Assembly: GCA_000432735.1 (NCBI GenBank) | Contig: FR887774.1 | Coordinates: 1 to 20,752, forward strand | Origin: Bacteroides sp. CAG:443 | Lineage (GTDB): Bacteria > Bacteroidota > Bacteroidia > Bacteroidales > Bacteroidaceae | DNA: 20,752 nucleotides | Direction: 5' to 3' | Shown: positions 6,769 to 13,827 of the stretch, piece by piece | Layout of the letters: each line of letters opens with the position of its first letter | Position numbering within the stretch: the stretch's first letter is position 1 | Position numbers and translations under genes: made by a program | The notes under the pieces: model-generated | The model's input: only the letters and a program-made list of their open reading frames with translations | What the model was told of the DNA's origin: nothing | Databases searched by the model: none

Positions 6769-7431
6769 TTACTTTTTCTCTTCCCCTTGAAAGAACTTCT
6801 TCCGGTAATACGAATTGGCAGTATAAAGCGCGGCAGCCGGATTATTTCCCGTCACACGGTCCTTGGTAACTAAGGTCGTAGTATACGCATCGGCATACTT
6901 GTAGAACAAGCTGTCGTGTCCCACGCACAAACCGATTACCACATTCAAGTCCGTTTTCGCCTCGTTCAGCAGACGAGCCTGTAAAATCGGGTTGCACATG
7001 GCAGCCCCTATACTTTCACATTGGGCAGGAATACCCATCGAACTCTTGGCTTTGCCGGCAACCTTACAAATCACCGAGTACGCTTCGAAACCGTTTGCCC
7101 GGAGAATACGCGCAAAGATACGCGCCTCGTTAATCAGTCCAATACAGTTGGCTATACCGATGCGGTGCGCATTGATCTTACGGGCAAACTCCATGATCTC
7201 CTGTACACGCGTCCACTGGCAGTACCCTTCGTATTCCACTTCTGCACTGGCAATCATCACCCGGCGGTTATCCCCCTCGTCGTACCGTTCCAGCGCCCAT
7301 TGCATATCCTCTTCCTTCAAGTTTGTCGTGAGGCAGAAATCAGGATAAGTACGGTTCTTATACTTGCAGTTCTGTGTGCCGCAGTCCACACAAGAATGTA
7401 TTTCTTTTTCCTTTTCCATAAAGCAATTCAT
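6769..7431 (-). CDS. DUF1847 family protein
   Basis: The product is about 220 residues and resembles PF08901 (DUF1847), a putative metal-binding family. The N-terminus carries a Cys cluster, CVDCGTQNCKY followed by YPDFCLT. Later blocks include RVQEIMEFARKINAHRIGIANC, NGFEAYSVICKVAGKAKS, IPAQCESIGAAMCNPILQA, VIGLCVGHDSLFYKY and VTKDRVTGNNPAAALY. Cys residues throughout suggest a metal centre, but no reaction is known to me. ATG 7431 is chosen because a minus-strand -7 box (7452-7459) lies between it and the upstream ATG at 7464, so the longer start would not be transcribed; ATG 7419 is an alternative. The gene follows the LytTR regulator but appears to have its own promoter. Confidence 0.85.
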   Translation of the reverse strand: MNCFMEKEKEIHSCVDCGTQNCKYKNRTYPDFCLTTNLKEEDMQWALERYDEGDNRRVMIASAEVEYEGYCQWTRVQEIMEFARKINAHRIGIANCIGLINEARIFARILRANGFEAYSVICKVAGKAKSSMGIPAQCESIGAAMCNPILQARLLNEAKTDLNVVIGLCVGHDSLFYKYADAYTTTLVTKDRVTGNNPAAALYTANSYYRKKFFQGEEKK

Positions 7432-7451
7432 TTTGTTTTCAGAGAATGCTG

Positions 7452-7459
7452 CAAAGATA
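7452..7459 (-). promoter_or_regulatory. -7 box for the DUF1847 gene
   Basis: TATCTTTG on the minus strand (plus-strand CAAAGATA). No good -33 match was found at the expected distance. It predicts transcription from about 7447, just upstream of ATG 7431, and excludes the ATG at 7464. Confidence 0.5.
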
Positions 7460-7472
7460 GCCATTTCTTCCG

Positions 7473-8183
7473 TCAGATCAGTCCCAGTCGGTGAATATAT
7501 GCCATGAACTGCTCCTTATAGTTCTCTCCGATGGGAATATACACATCCTTTCCGAAGAGAATCCGGAAACGAGAAATCTCGGTAATCTTGCTCAGGTTGA
7601 CAATATACGAACGATGCACCCGCATGAAGTTCGACGGAAGCATGGTCGATAACTTTTGCAGGCTGTTCAGCGTGATGACAGGTTTCGGGCGGTCCTCCAG
7701 ATAAATGCACACATACTCACTCATTCCCTCTATGTACAAAATCTTCTCCTTGTCTATACGCACCACTTTATATTCACTCTTTACAAACAAGGCATTCTTT
7801 TCCTCTTCCGGTTCCGTAGCGTCGTGTGTCAGACTATACATCTTCCGGGCTTTCTCGGCTGCCTTCAGACATTCCGCAAAGCTGAAAGGTTTCATCAGGT
7901 AATCGATGGCGTTGAGGCGGAACCCTTCGATGGCATACTCCGAATAAGCAGTAGTAAAGATGACCATCGGCGGATTTGGAAGCGAGCGGACAAAATCGAT
8001 GCCGTTCAAGTCGGGCATGTTGATGTCGACAAAAAGCAAGTCGACAGGAGACTGTGCCAGCATTTCAGAAGCCTGACAGGCATCCTGGCACGAAGCCACC
8101 AGCGTAAGAAATGGAATACGTGCAATATAGCCCGCCAGTTGTGTCAGGGCGAGCGGTTTATCGTCGATAATCAGACATTTCAT
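7473..8183 (-). CDS. LytTR-family response regulator
   Basis: The product has 236 residues. The receiver domain is complete: acidic pair Asp7-Asp8, phospho-acceptor Asp53 in LLFVDINMPDLNG, Thr78 in VIFTTAY and Lys98 in YLMKPF. A linker near residues 110-130 leads to a LytTR DNA-binding domain, with VKSEYKVVRIDKEKILYIEG, SLQKLSTMLP and FMRVHRSYIVNLSKI. It is the cytoplasmic transcription regulator paired with the PF06580 sensor kinase immediately upstream; the genes share an ATGA overlap at 8180-8183, so they are translated together. LytTR proteins usually bind pairs of short direct repeats, but none could be assigned confidently. Plausible targets are the divergent genes from 9582. Confidence 0.93.
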   Translation of the reverse strand: MKCLIIDDKPLALTQLAGYIARIPFLTLVASCQDACQASEMLAQSPVDLLFVDINMPDLNGIDFVRSLPNPPMVIFTTAYSEYAIEGFRLNAIDYLMKPFSFAECLKAAEKARKMYSLTHDATEPEEEKNALFVKSEYKVVRIDKEKILYIEGMSEYVCIYLEDRPKPVITLNSLQKLSTMLPSNFMRVHRSYIVNLSKITEISRFRILFGKDVYIPIGENYKEQFMAYIHRLGLI

Positions 8184-9316
8184 GATCGCGGAGGAATTAT
8201 AAGTAATACATGGTAAGAAACTTCATCTTCGGTAATGGTAAACGTATAGTTCGTGCCATAGAGCAGGTGAAGCCTTTTCTTTATATTCTCAATGCCTATA
8301 CCGTGGTGCGTATCTTGTGTACAGGCATGCTTGCTGTTCTTGCAGGCAAACAAGATACCCTCGTCCACCTGTGCGATCCGTACTTCGATGTATGAATCCT
8401 CCCGGTAGCTTACCCCGTGCTTGAACGCATTCTCCAGCAGCGAGATAAAGAGCAGGGGAGGAATCTGTACGCGAGGTACGATGAGGGGGAAATCCGTCTG
8501 GATCCGTAACTTTTCGGTATAACGCAGTTGCATCAGTGCGATATAATTCTCGAGAAACTGAATCTCACGTTCCAGTGAAATCTGGCTATTGTTCGCTTCG
8601 TACAGCACATACCGCATCAGTTTCGAAAGCTCGATAATGGTTTTTTTCGCTTTTTCTGCATCAATGTCCACCAGCGCATGAATATTGTTCAGCGTATTCA
8701 TGAAGAAATGCGGGTTCAGCTGATACTTCAGGTATTGCAGTTCCGACTCTAAGTGCTGATGCTCCAGTTCCTTCAACATCTCGTCGTCGTGAAGTGACTT
8801 GAGAAAGAAACGGATAGTCAGGTTAAATCCTACCAGCAAGATTGCCACGGTAATATGAATCAACAGGAACGGCGGGTGTATGGGACGGACGGGGTGTATC
8901 ATTTTTTCGCCCGGAGGGGAGGCCGGAAGCGGGTCCGGGAAAAAGACGCGAGGAGCTGAGTCCTGCATGACAAACTCTTTCTGTGGCCGGAATCTCGGGT
9001 GCGGATTCAGCACTTGAATGCATTCCGGCAGGTACAGAAACAGAATACCGATGGTAAAGACGAGCGACACCACATAACGTGTATAATACTTTTTGAGCAA
9101 GAGCCTCGGGATAAGAATATAATTATGTATCAGAAACAAAAGGAAAAAAGGAAATACTATGAGCCAGGTATCGCTTACCTCCTTCCAAAGTTCAGCTCCT
9201 TCCAGCGGACGGTCATCGTCGAGCAGGAAGCTGATAAGCGGCGTTCCCAGTATCAGCATCCAGATGGTAGCATAAATAATCTGTTCCAGAAGTAATTGCT
9301 TTTGTAGATGTTTCAT
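8180..9316 (-). CDS. membrane sensor histidine kinase (PF06580, LytS-like output)
   Basis: The product has 378 residues. Four hydrophobic segments lie near residues 12-31, 50-70, 81-100 and 152-171. Between the third and fourth is a His/Pro-rich extracytoplasmic loop (NPHPRFRPQ, then HPVRPIHPP). The catalytic half has the PF06580 signature YQLNPHFFMNTLNNIHALV, with the phospho-accepting His203. The ATPase domain follows, with LLFISLLENAFKHG (Asn296) and the glycine motif HHGIGIENIKKRL near 337-349. It should phosphorylate the LytTR regulator encoded directly downstream. The signal is unknown; the His-rich loop could bind metal, which is inference. It has a well-formed promoter at 9345-9375. 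Confidence 0.93.
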   Translation of the reverse strand: MKHLQKQLLLEQIIYATIWMLILGTPLISFLLDDDRPLEGAELWKEVSDTWLIVFPFFLLFLIHNYILIPRLLLKKYYTRYVVSLVFTIGILFLYLPECIQVLNPHPRFRPQKEFVMQDSAPRVFFPDPLPASPPGEKMIHPVRPIHPPFLLIHITVAILLVGFNLTIRFFLKSLHDDEMLKELEHQHLESELQYLKYQLNPHFFMNTLNNIHALVDIDAEKAKKTIIELSKLMRYVLYEANNSQISLEREIQFLENYIALMQLRYTEKLRIQTDFPLIVPRVQIPPLLFISLLENAFKHGVSYREDSYIEVRIAQVDEGILFACKNSKHACTQDTHHGIGIENIKKRLHLLYGTNYTFTITEDEVSYHVLLIIPPRS

Positions 9317-9344
9317 TGTCGTGCGTCACTCTTTTTTACGTCTG

Positions 9345-9375
9345 CAAAAATACGTCCGTCCTTATCCCGATGCAA
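9345..9375 (-). promoter_or_regulatory. promoter of the kinase-regulator operon
   Basis: Minus-strand TATTTTTG (plus-strand CAAAAATA, 9345-9352) with TTG (plus-strand CAA, 9373-9375) 20 bp upstream. It predicts a leader of about 24 nt before ATG 9316. Confidence 0.7.
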
Positions 9376-9537
9376 TTAAAATCGGCGAATGGAATGATTT
9401 TGCAGACCAAGCGGACTAATTTTATCTGTTAGTTGCTTTACTGTCTTTATTCTCTTTAGTAAATCTGATTTAGCAGGAGTTAGCCGAGAGAATAGACGGG
9501 TTAACTGATTCTATTTTTCGAGAATGATCATCCTGTT

Positions 9538-9545
9538 TACTTTTG
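9538..9545 (+). promoter_or_regulatory. -7 box for the Met-rich repeat protein gene
   Basis: TACTTTTG matches TAnnTTTG. The -33 region is only a T-rich TTTTTC around 9514. The transcript would start near 9551, supporting ATG 9582 over the upstream TTG at 9543, which lies within the box. Confidence 0.5.
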
Positions 9546-9581
9546 TTTTCCAGAATAGGAATCTTAAAAAACTTATTGAAA

Positions 9582-10205
9582 ATGAGAATAAAGAAAATTG
9601 TATGGGCTCTCTGTCTTGCTGCCCTGATGTCCGTATCTTCGACGGTCTTTGCTGTAGCATTACCCGACGAACCACAACAGGAGAAACAAACTCCGGTAAA
9701 GGAAATACCTAACCCCGAGAAGACAGCACGCAGGCTGACCGACGAGATGGACAAAGTACTTAATCTGACCGAAAAACAATACAAGAAAATCTACAAGCTC
9801 AACCTGAAGGAAGAGAGAGAAAAACTGGAAGCCCTGATAGGTCGCGGCGATAAAGAAGCCGGTCGTCCTCCGATGATGGGCGGTGGTCGTCCCCCGATGA
9901 TGGATGGCGGTGGTCAACCCCCGATGATGGGCGGTGGTCAGCCTCCGATGATGGGAGGACGAGGCGGACATCCGATGATGAGACCTTCTGACGATCACGA
10001 AAAGATGAAAGAAGACATCGAGAAACGTGCCGAAAAAAAGATGAAAAAACTTCGTAAGATACTTAGCGATGAGCAGTACGACCTCTGGCTGACGATGAAA
10101 CCCAAACAGCCGGCACCTCATCCGATGCCAGAGGCTGAAATGCCTGCTCCCGGTGAAGAAGGTCCTCAGTTTGATATGATGCAGAACGAAGCAGAACAAG
10201 AATGA
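9582..10205 (+). CDS. secreted Met/Pro/Gly-repeat protein, DUF4890/Spy-like
   Basis: The product is about 207 residues with a Sec signal peptide (MRIKKIVWALCLAALMSVSS, cleavage probably after VFA). Two basic helical segments, DEMDKVLNLTEKQYKKIYKL and EKKMKKLRKILSDEQYDLWL, flank a repeat region. Both carry LT/LSxxQ-like motifs recalling the Spy/CpxP/DUF4890 group of periplasmic proteins. Between them, near residues 95-125, PPMM-Gly repeats (RPPMMGGG, RPPMMDGGG, QPPMMGGG, QPPMMGG) end in HPMMRP. The Met/His-rich region might bind a soft metal such as copper, which is inference. ATG 9582 is chosen because it starts the signal peptide. The gene is divergent from a sensor-kinase operon and overlaps the next gene by ATGA. 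Confidence 0.8.
   Translation: MRIKKIVWALCLAALMSVSSTVFAVALPDEPQQEKQTPVKEIPNPEKTARRLTDEMDKVLNLTEKQYKKIYKLNLKEEREKLEALIGRGDKEAGRPPMMGGGRPPMMDGGGQPPMMGGGQPPMMGGRGGHPMMRPSDDHEKMKEDIEKRAEKKMKKLRKILSDEQYDLWLTMKPKQPAPHPMPEAEMPAPGEEGPQFDMMQNEAEQE
9864..9962 (+). repeat. in-frame tandem repeats encoding PPMM-Gly units
   Basis: About four units of 24-27 bases, each like CCTCCGATGATGGGCGGTGG preceded by CGT or CAG, run from about 9864 to 9960. The second unit is one codon longer (an Asp insertion). Unit number could vary by slippage without changing frame. Confidence 0.8.
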
Positions 10206-10732
10206 GCATGAAAACTATTTACGGGATGGTAGCGATGATATGCGCTACCATCTGGTTCGGCTCCTGCCAGAACGAAACACTCGATTATTACCCCATCGGT
10301 AAAAAGCATTTAGGTGAAAGTTACACCGAATATGCTGTAAACAACGTCATAACAGAAGATACGGTCAGTCGTATAATCCTCAATTTCTATCCCGAAGAAG
10401 TGACTGCACTTCCTTACATCAATTACGATGAATCGACCTGTACGTTCACTTTTCATCGCGGTACAACTTCAAAATACCGTATTTCGTGGGATTACGAAAC
10501 CGACGGCAATTACGTGGAAGTGCAATACGGGCAAAACGGCATGTGGTTTACCGTCAACGAGCAGCAACATTCCGGCGATTACCTGCTTACGGCAAACGAC
10601 GGCATGGCTGTACGTATGTGTATACGAAGTGGTGGAACCATGATGGCTTCCGATGACGGACTGATAAAATATGCTATCGCCGTCACCGTAAACCGTTTTT
10701 CCATCGAAGAAGCCGACGACGATTTAGAGTAG
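10202..10732 (+). CDS. hypothetical lipoprotein coupled to the Met-rich repeat protein
   Basis: The product has 176 residues and is not recognised. An N-terminal signal ends in WFGSC, so Cys22 could be lipidated, although the residue at -3 (Phe) is atypical. The mature part is acidic and probably beta-rich, with NFYPEEVTALPYINYDE, KYRISWDYETDGNYVEVQYG and a GDYLLTANDG block. It overlaps the preceding gene by ATGA at 10202-10205, indicating translational coupling; an ATG at 10208 is an alternative start. The two likely work together in the envelope. Its end overlaps the convergent threonine aldolase gene by 9 bp. Confidence 0.72.
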   Translation: MSMKTIYGMVAMICATIWFGSCQNETLDYYPIGKKHLGESYTEYAVNNVITEDTVSRIILNFYPEEVTALPYINYDESTCTFTFHRGTTSKYRISWDYETDGNYVEVQYGQNGMWFTVNEQQHSGDYLLTANDGMAVRMCIRSGGTMMASDDGLIKYAIAVTVNRFSIEEADDDLE

Positions 10733-11749
10733 CGCAATCAGCGCATCAACGTCAGCCTCGCGTGTAGCCCAGCTTGTAACGAAGCGTACCACTGTTTCCT
10801 CTTCTCCGCGTGGTCCCCACAGTTCGAAGGTTGCATGAGCAGAGAGGCGGTCGATGTCTGCATTCGGCAGACAGACAAACTGCTGGTTGGTCGGCGAATC
10901 TAGGTGAAGTTTGTATCCCTTCTGGACGAAAGCCTGTTTCAGTTTCAGCGCCAGACGTACGGCATGCTCTCCCATTTTCTGATAAAGTCCGTCGGTAAAC
11001 AACGTTTCAAACTGAACCCCCAGCAAGCGTCCTTTGGCAAGCAGTGCTCCGTGCTGTTTAATCAGCGTAAAGAAATGCGGCAGACGTTCCGCATGCGGAG
11101 CCACTACAGCCTCGCCGAACAATGCTCCCACTTTTGTTCCACCTATATAAAACACGTCGCACAGACGGGCAATATCCTGCAAGGTAACATCCGTACCCGG
11201 AGCAGCCAGTCCGTATCCCAGACGCGCACCGTCCATGTAAAGTGGAATATTTGCCTTACGGCATACACGGCTCAAAGCCTCCAGTTCGCTGAGCGAATAC
11301 AGCGTACCATATTCTGTTGGGTGAGAGATATAAACCATTCCCGGCGCTACCATGTGGTCATACGTTTCATCGCGGTAAAAATTGTCGATGTACGCCCCTA
11401 CTTCATCGGCACGCAGCTTTCCCTCGTGTTGAGGCAACGTCAGCACCTTATGTCCGGAAGCCTCGATGGCTCCCGCCTCGTGCACGTTGATGTGAGCCGT
11501 TTCCGCTCCCAGTACCCCTTCGTGATGCGCAAGCAGTCCGTCGATGACAGTCGCATTCGTCTGCGTACCTCCTACCAGAAAATATACAGCCGCTTCAGGC
11601 TGTCCGCATGCTTTGCGCACCAGTTCGCGCGCATGACGCGTATATTCATCATTACCATATCCGACAGTCTGTTCCAGATTCGTTTCCATCAGGCGGCGCA
11701 TCACCTCCGGATGTGCCCCTTCCATATAGTCCGTGTCAAAATGTAGCAT
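10724..11749 (-). CDS. ltaE: low-specificity L-threonine aldolase
   Basis: The product has 341 residues and is a PLP-dependent fold-type I aldolase in the threonine aldolase/beta-eliminating lyase group. The PLP-binding Lys206 lies in DVFYIGGTKVGAL, and the Asp173/Arg176 pair in LYMDGARLGYG contacts the cofactor. GGTQTNATVIDGLL and INVHEAGAIE (His90) are further conserved blocks. The enzyme cleaves threonine or allo-threonine to glycine and acetaldehyde and probably accepts other beta-hydroxy amino acids. The N-terminus FDTDYMEGAHPEVMRRL is typical of the family. It is a single-gene unit converging with the hypothetical lipoprotein gene and divergent from the RNA methyltransferase, with the two promoters packed side by side. 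Confidence 0.92.
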   Translation of the reverse strand: MLHFDTDYMEGAHPEVMRRLMETNLEQTVGYGNDEYTRHARELVRKACGQPEAAVYFLVGGTQTNATVIDGLLAHHEGVLGAETAHINVHEAGAIEASGHKVLTLPQHEGKLRADEVGAYIDNFYRDETYDHMVAPGMVYISHPTEYGTLYSLSELEALSRVCRKANIPLYMDGARLGYGLAAPGTDVTLQDIARLCDVFYIGGTKVGALFGEAVVAPHAERLPHFFTLIKQHGALLAKGRLLGVQFETLFTDGLYQKMGEHAVRLALKLKQAFVQKGYKLHLDSPTNQQFVCLPNADIDRLSAHATFELWGPRGEEETVVRFVTSWATREADVDALIALL

Positions 11750-11780
11750 AGTTTTTAGTCTTTAATTTGTTTTTCACGGA

Positions 11781-11788
11781 CAAAGGTA
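11781..11788 (-). promoter_or_regulatory. -7 box for threonine aldolase gene
   Basis: Minus-strand TACCTTTG (plus-strand CAAAGGTA). No clear -33 match is seen. It lies 13 bp from the -33 element of the divergent methyltransferase promoter, so the two promoters interleave. Confidence 0.5.
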
Positions 11789-11800
11789 GAGAAAAAAACG

Positions 11801-11831
11801 TTGCTCCGGCCGATATTCTTTCTTAACTTTG
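11801..11831 (+). promoter_or_regulatory. promoter for the SpoU/TrmH-type methyltransferase
   Basis: TTG (11801-11803), a 20-bp spacer and TAACTTTG (11824-11831). The predicted transcript starts near 11836. A TTG start at 11801 would lie inside the promoter, so ATG 11852 is the true start. Confidence 0.78.
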
Positions 11832-11851
11832 GCGGGAAAAAAGAGATCCAC

Positions 11852-12691
11852 ATGCCTGTAATAGAAATCACCTCCCTCGAACACCCCGGAGTAGAAGTGT
11901 TCGGAACCCTGACCGAAGCTCAGTTGCGCAACCGCATAGACCCCGAAAGAGGCATCTTCATTGCCGAGAGTCCGAAAGTCATTCGCGTCGCGCTCGACGC
12001 CGGTTACCAGCCCCTTGCCCTGCTTTGCGAGCAGAAACACATAGCAGGCGATGCCGCCGACATCATCCTCCGCGCAGGCGATATTCCCGTCTATACAGGC
12101 AGCCGGGAACTTCTGGCACGACTGACTGGCTACACGTTGACCCGCGGCGTACTGTGCGCCATGCGCCGTCCTGCTCCACGTACTGCCGAAGAAGTCTGCC
12201 GCGATGCCCGTCGGGTAGCCGTCATCCACGGCGTAGTCGATACCACCAATATCGGAGCCATCTTCCGTTCGGCAGCCGCCTTAGGCATCGATGCCATCCT
12301 GCTTTCACCCGACTCCTGCGATCCCTTGAACCGCCGTGCCGTACGCGTGTCGATGGGTTCCGTGTTTCTGGTACCCTGGACGTGGCTTCCCCGTCCTGTA
12401 GCCTCCTTGCGTGAAATGGGCTTCCGTACCGCAGCCCTGGCACTGACTGACCGTTCCGTACCCATCGATTATCCGGAACTGAAGGACATTCCCCGTCTTG
12501 CCATTATCATGGGAACAGAAGGCGACGGCCTTCCCGCCGAAGTCCTGTCGGAATCCGATTATGTAGTCCGCATCCCGATGTGGCACGGCGTCGATTCGCT
12601 GAACGTGGCAGCCGCCTCTGCTGTAGCTTTCTGGGAACTGAGATCCCGTACTACTTGCCAATGTCCATCAGCCACTTCCCGTCGACCTTGA
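11852..12691 (+). CDS. SpoU/TrmH-family RNA 2'-O-methyltransferase
   Basis: The product is 279 residues from ATG 11852. The N-terminal part is a substrate-binding segment (RNRIDPERGIFIAESPKVI). The SPOUT methyltransferase domain follows: motif 1 TTNIGAIFRSAAALG with Asn133 and Arg139, motif 2 IIMGTEGDGL near 218-228, and motif 3 IPMWHGVDSLNVAAASAVAF near 241-260. These residues form the knotted SAM site. It methylates a ribose in rRNA or tRNA; the target nucleotide cannot be told. The normal family end is near AFWELRSR, after which about 13 atypical residues are encoded where the frame runs 41 bp into the convergent DUF4878 gene. The start is set by the promoter at 11801-11831. Confidence 0.88.
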   Translation: MPVIEITSLEHPGVEVFGTLTEAQLRNRIDPERGIFIAESPKVIRVALDAGYQPLALLCEQKHIAGDAADIILRAGDIPVYTGSRELLARLTGYTLTRGVLCAMRRPAPRTAEEVCRDARRVAVIHGVVDTTNIGAIFRSAAALGIDAILLSPDSCDPLNRRAVRVSMGSVFLVPWTWLPRPVASLREMGFRTAALALTDRSVPIDYPELKDIPRLAIIMGTEGDGLPAEVLSESDYVVRIPMWHGVDSLNVAAASAVAFWELRSRTTCQCPSATSRRP

Positions 12692-13055
12692 CCATCTTCT
12701 GCGTGTCTTCCTTGACACTACCGTCGCCATAATGCTGTTTGAATGTCACAATGGCCGAATTACCGTCTTCGGCCATTTCTTCGGACACGATTTCAGTTTC
12801 CTTGAGTCCGCCACTCTTTTCAATTGTCTTGGAACCCTTTTCCTGAACCATGGCAACAAGTCCCTCACGTATTTCTTTCGCCTTGTCGGCATCCGTTTCG
12901 GATATGTTGCATCCATTAATAAACTTTTCGTAATCCTTGTCGCTCAGAGCCGACATATACTCCTTCAGGGCAGCTCCCGGTGTGCTGGGAGTACACGATG
13001 CCAAGGCAAGAACAGCTATCAGCATCAGTGCGAAACGAATCAGTTGTTTCATCAT
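12651..13055 (-). CDS. DUF4878 domain lipoprotein
   Basis: The product has 134 residues. A lipoprotein signal, MMKQLIRFALMLIAVLALAS, precedes Cys21. TPGAALKEYMSALSDKDYEKFIN follows and matches the helical start of DUF4878/NTF2-like domains. The C-terminal half, NSAIVTFKQHYGDGSVKEDT and MVKVDGKWLMDIGK, is the usual strand-rich end. It is probably anchored in the envelope; its ligand is unknown. It lies 57 bp after the YiiX-like gene on the same strand and may be co-transcribed with it. Its 3' end overlaps the convergent methyltransferase gene by 41 bp. Confidence 0.8.
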   Translation of the reverse strand: MMKQLIRFALMLIAVLALASCTPSTPGAALKEYMSALSDKDYEKFINGCNISETDADKAKEIREGLVAMVQEKGSKTIEKSGGLKETEIVSEEMAEDGNSAIVTFKQHYGDGSVKEDTQKMVKVDGKWLMDIGK

Positions 13056-13111
13056 AGCGTTAAATTTTTAAGATTAATAAATAAAATATTTAGAATAGAA
13101 AAAGCTCAATT

Positions 13112-13732
13112 TTACGGGAAACTGTATATAATTTTCAGCTTCCTGTTGTGTGCTATATCGTCGGGCATGAGGTACGTGCCGCCCATTGCCGGAACATGGA
13201 TTTGCGTCCGTCTGCCTTCGGAAAGACAGATGCCCGCTTTCCGGTAGGCAAACTCCACCAGTTCGCTGCAATACATCCGCGATGTATCTGCCAGGTTGTA
13301 ATCATGGTCGAAAAGAATTCCCTGTCGGGCCATTTCCCAGGCAGTACATGCAGCCTTCGAAGCTGCAAGAGTGTCCTCCGTTATTCTGGCTATCATACCC
13401 CGCACCGCCCTGTCGGACATGAAGAAACGCGACAGTGAATCTATCTTTACACGGTCGGAATCTCCTTCGAAATCAGGTTCGTCGGGAACGGCGTGGATGA
13501 CAAACCATTCGTCGCCGATCTTTTTTAAAATACCGATATGCGAGTAAACCCCGTCTTTGCTGGCAGAAGTTACAACGTGACTCAAGAGTCCTGTGCCGCG
13601 TCGGAAGACAAGATCGCCATCAGCCAGTATCTCGACGGGCATAATCCGCTGGCTCTTTGCCTTGGTATCCTTACAAGAAACCCACAGACAAAGAGCCAGC
13701 AGAACGGGGAGTATTTGAAGCAGTTTCTTCAT
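13112..13732 (-). CDS. YiiX-like permuted NlpC/P60 (papain-fold) lipoprotein
   Basis: The product has 206 residues. Its signal peptide (MKKLLQILPVLLALCLWVSC) has a lipobox-like Cys20. The enzyme core resembles the YiiX/YebB group (PF05708), circularly permuted NlpC/P60 hydrolases: DGDLVFRRGTG near 38-48, the catalytic His65 in GVYSHIGI, and the nucleophile Cys155 in MYCSELVEFAYRKAG. The His-before-Cys order is the permuted one. Family members act on amide or peptide bonds or on lipids in the envelope; this substrate is unknown. The promoter at 13740-13769 would start the message almost at ATG 13732, so the transcript may be leaderless or nearly so. Confidence 0.85.
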   Translation of the reverse strand: MKKLLQILPVLLALCLWVSCKDTKAKSQRIMPVEILADGDLVFRRGTGLLSHVVTSASKDGVYSHIGILKKIGDEWFVIHAVPDEPDFEGDSDRVKIDSLSRFFMSDRAVRGMIARITEDTLAASKAACTAWEMARQGILFDHDYNLADTSRMYCSELVEFAYRKAGICLSEGRRTQIHVPAMGGTYLMPDDIAHNRKLKIIYSFP

Positions 13733-13739
13733 ATACGAA

Positions 13740-13769
13740 CAAAGGTAATAAATTAAATTTTTTTACCAA
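13740..13769 (-). promoter_or_regulatory. promoter for the YiiX-like gene
   Basis: Minus-strand TACCTTTG (plus-strand CAAAGGTA, 13740-13747) with TTG (plus-strand CAA, 13767-13769) 19 bp upstream. The -7 box ends only 7 bp from ATG 13732. Confidence 0.65.
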
Positions 13770-13827
13770 TATTCAATATGAACTTTTTGTTAGATTTTTT
13801 GGAAAGAAAGTGACAGGTTTTCTACTT

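Noticed and set aside
7656..8216. 186-codon plus-strand frame over the response regulator
   Set aside because: Antisense to a receiver-LytTR gene with all key residues.
9376..9537. LytTR direct-repeat binding site between the divergent kinase and Met-rich genes
   Set aside because: Only a weak TTTACT/AGTAAA inverted repeat (9437-9463) was found, not a convincing pair of direct repeats.
10904..11746. 280-codon open frame on the plus strand opposite threonine aldolase
   Set aside because: Antisense shadow of a well-supported PLP enzyme, with no recognisable domain.
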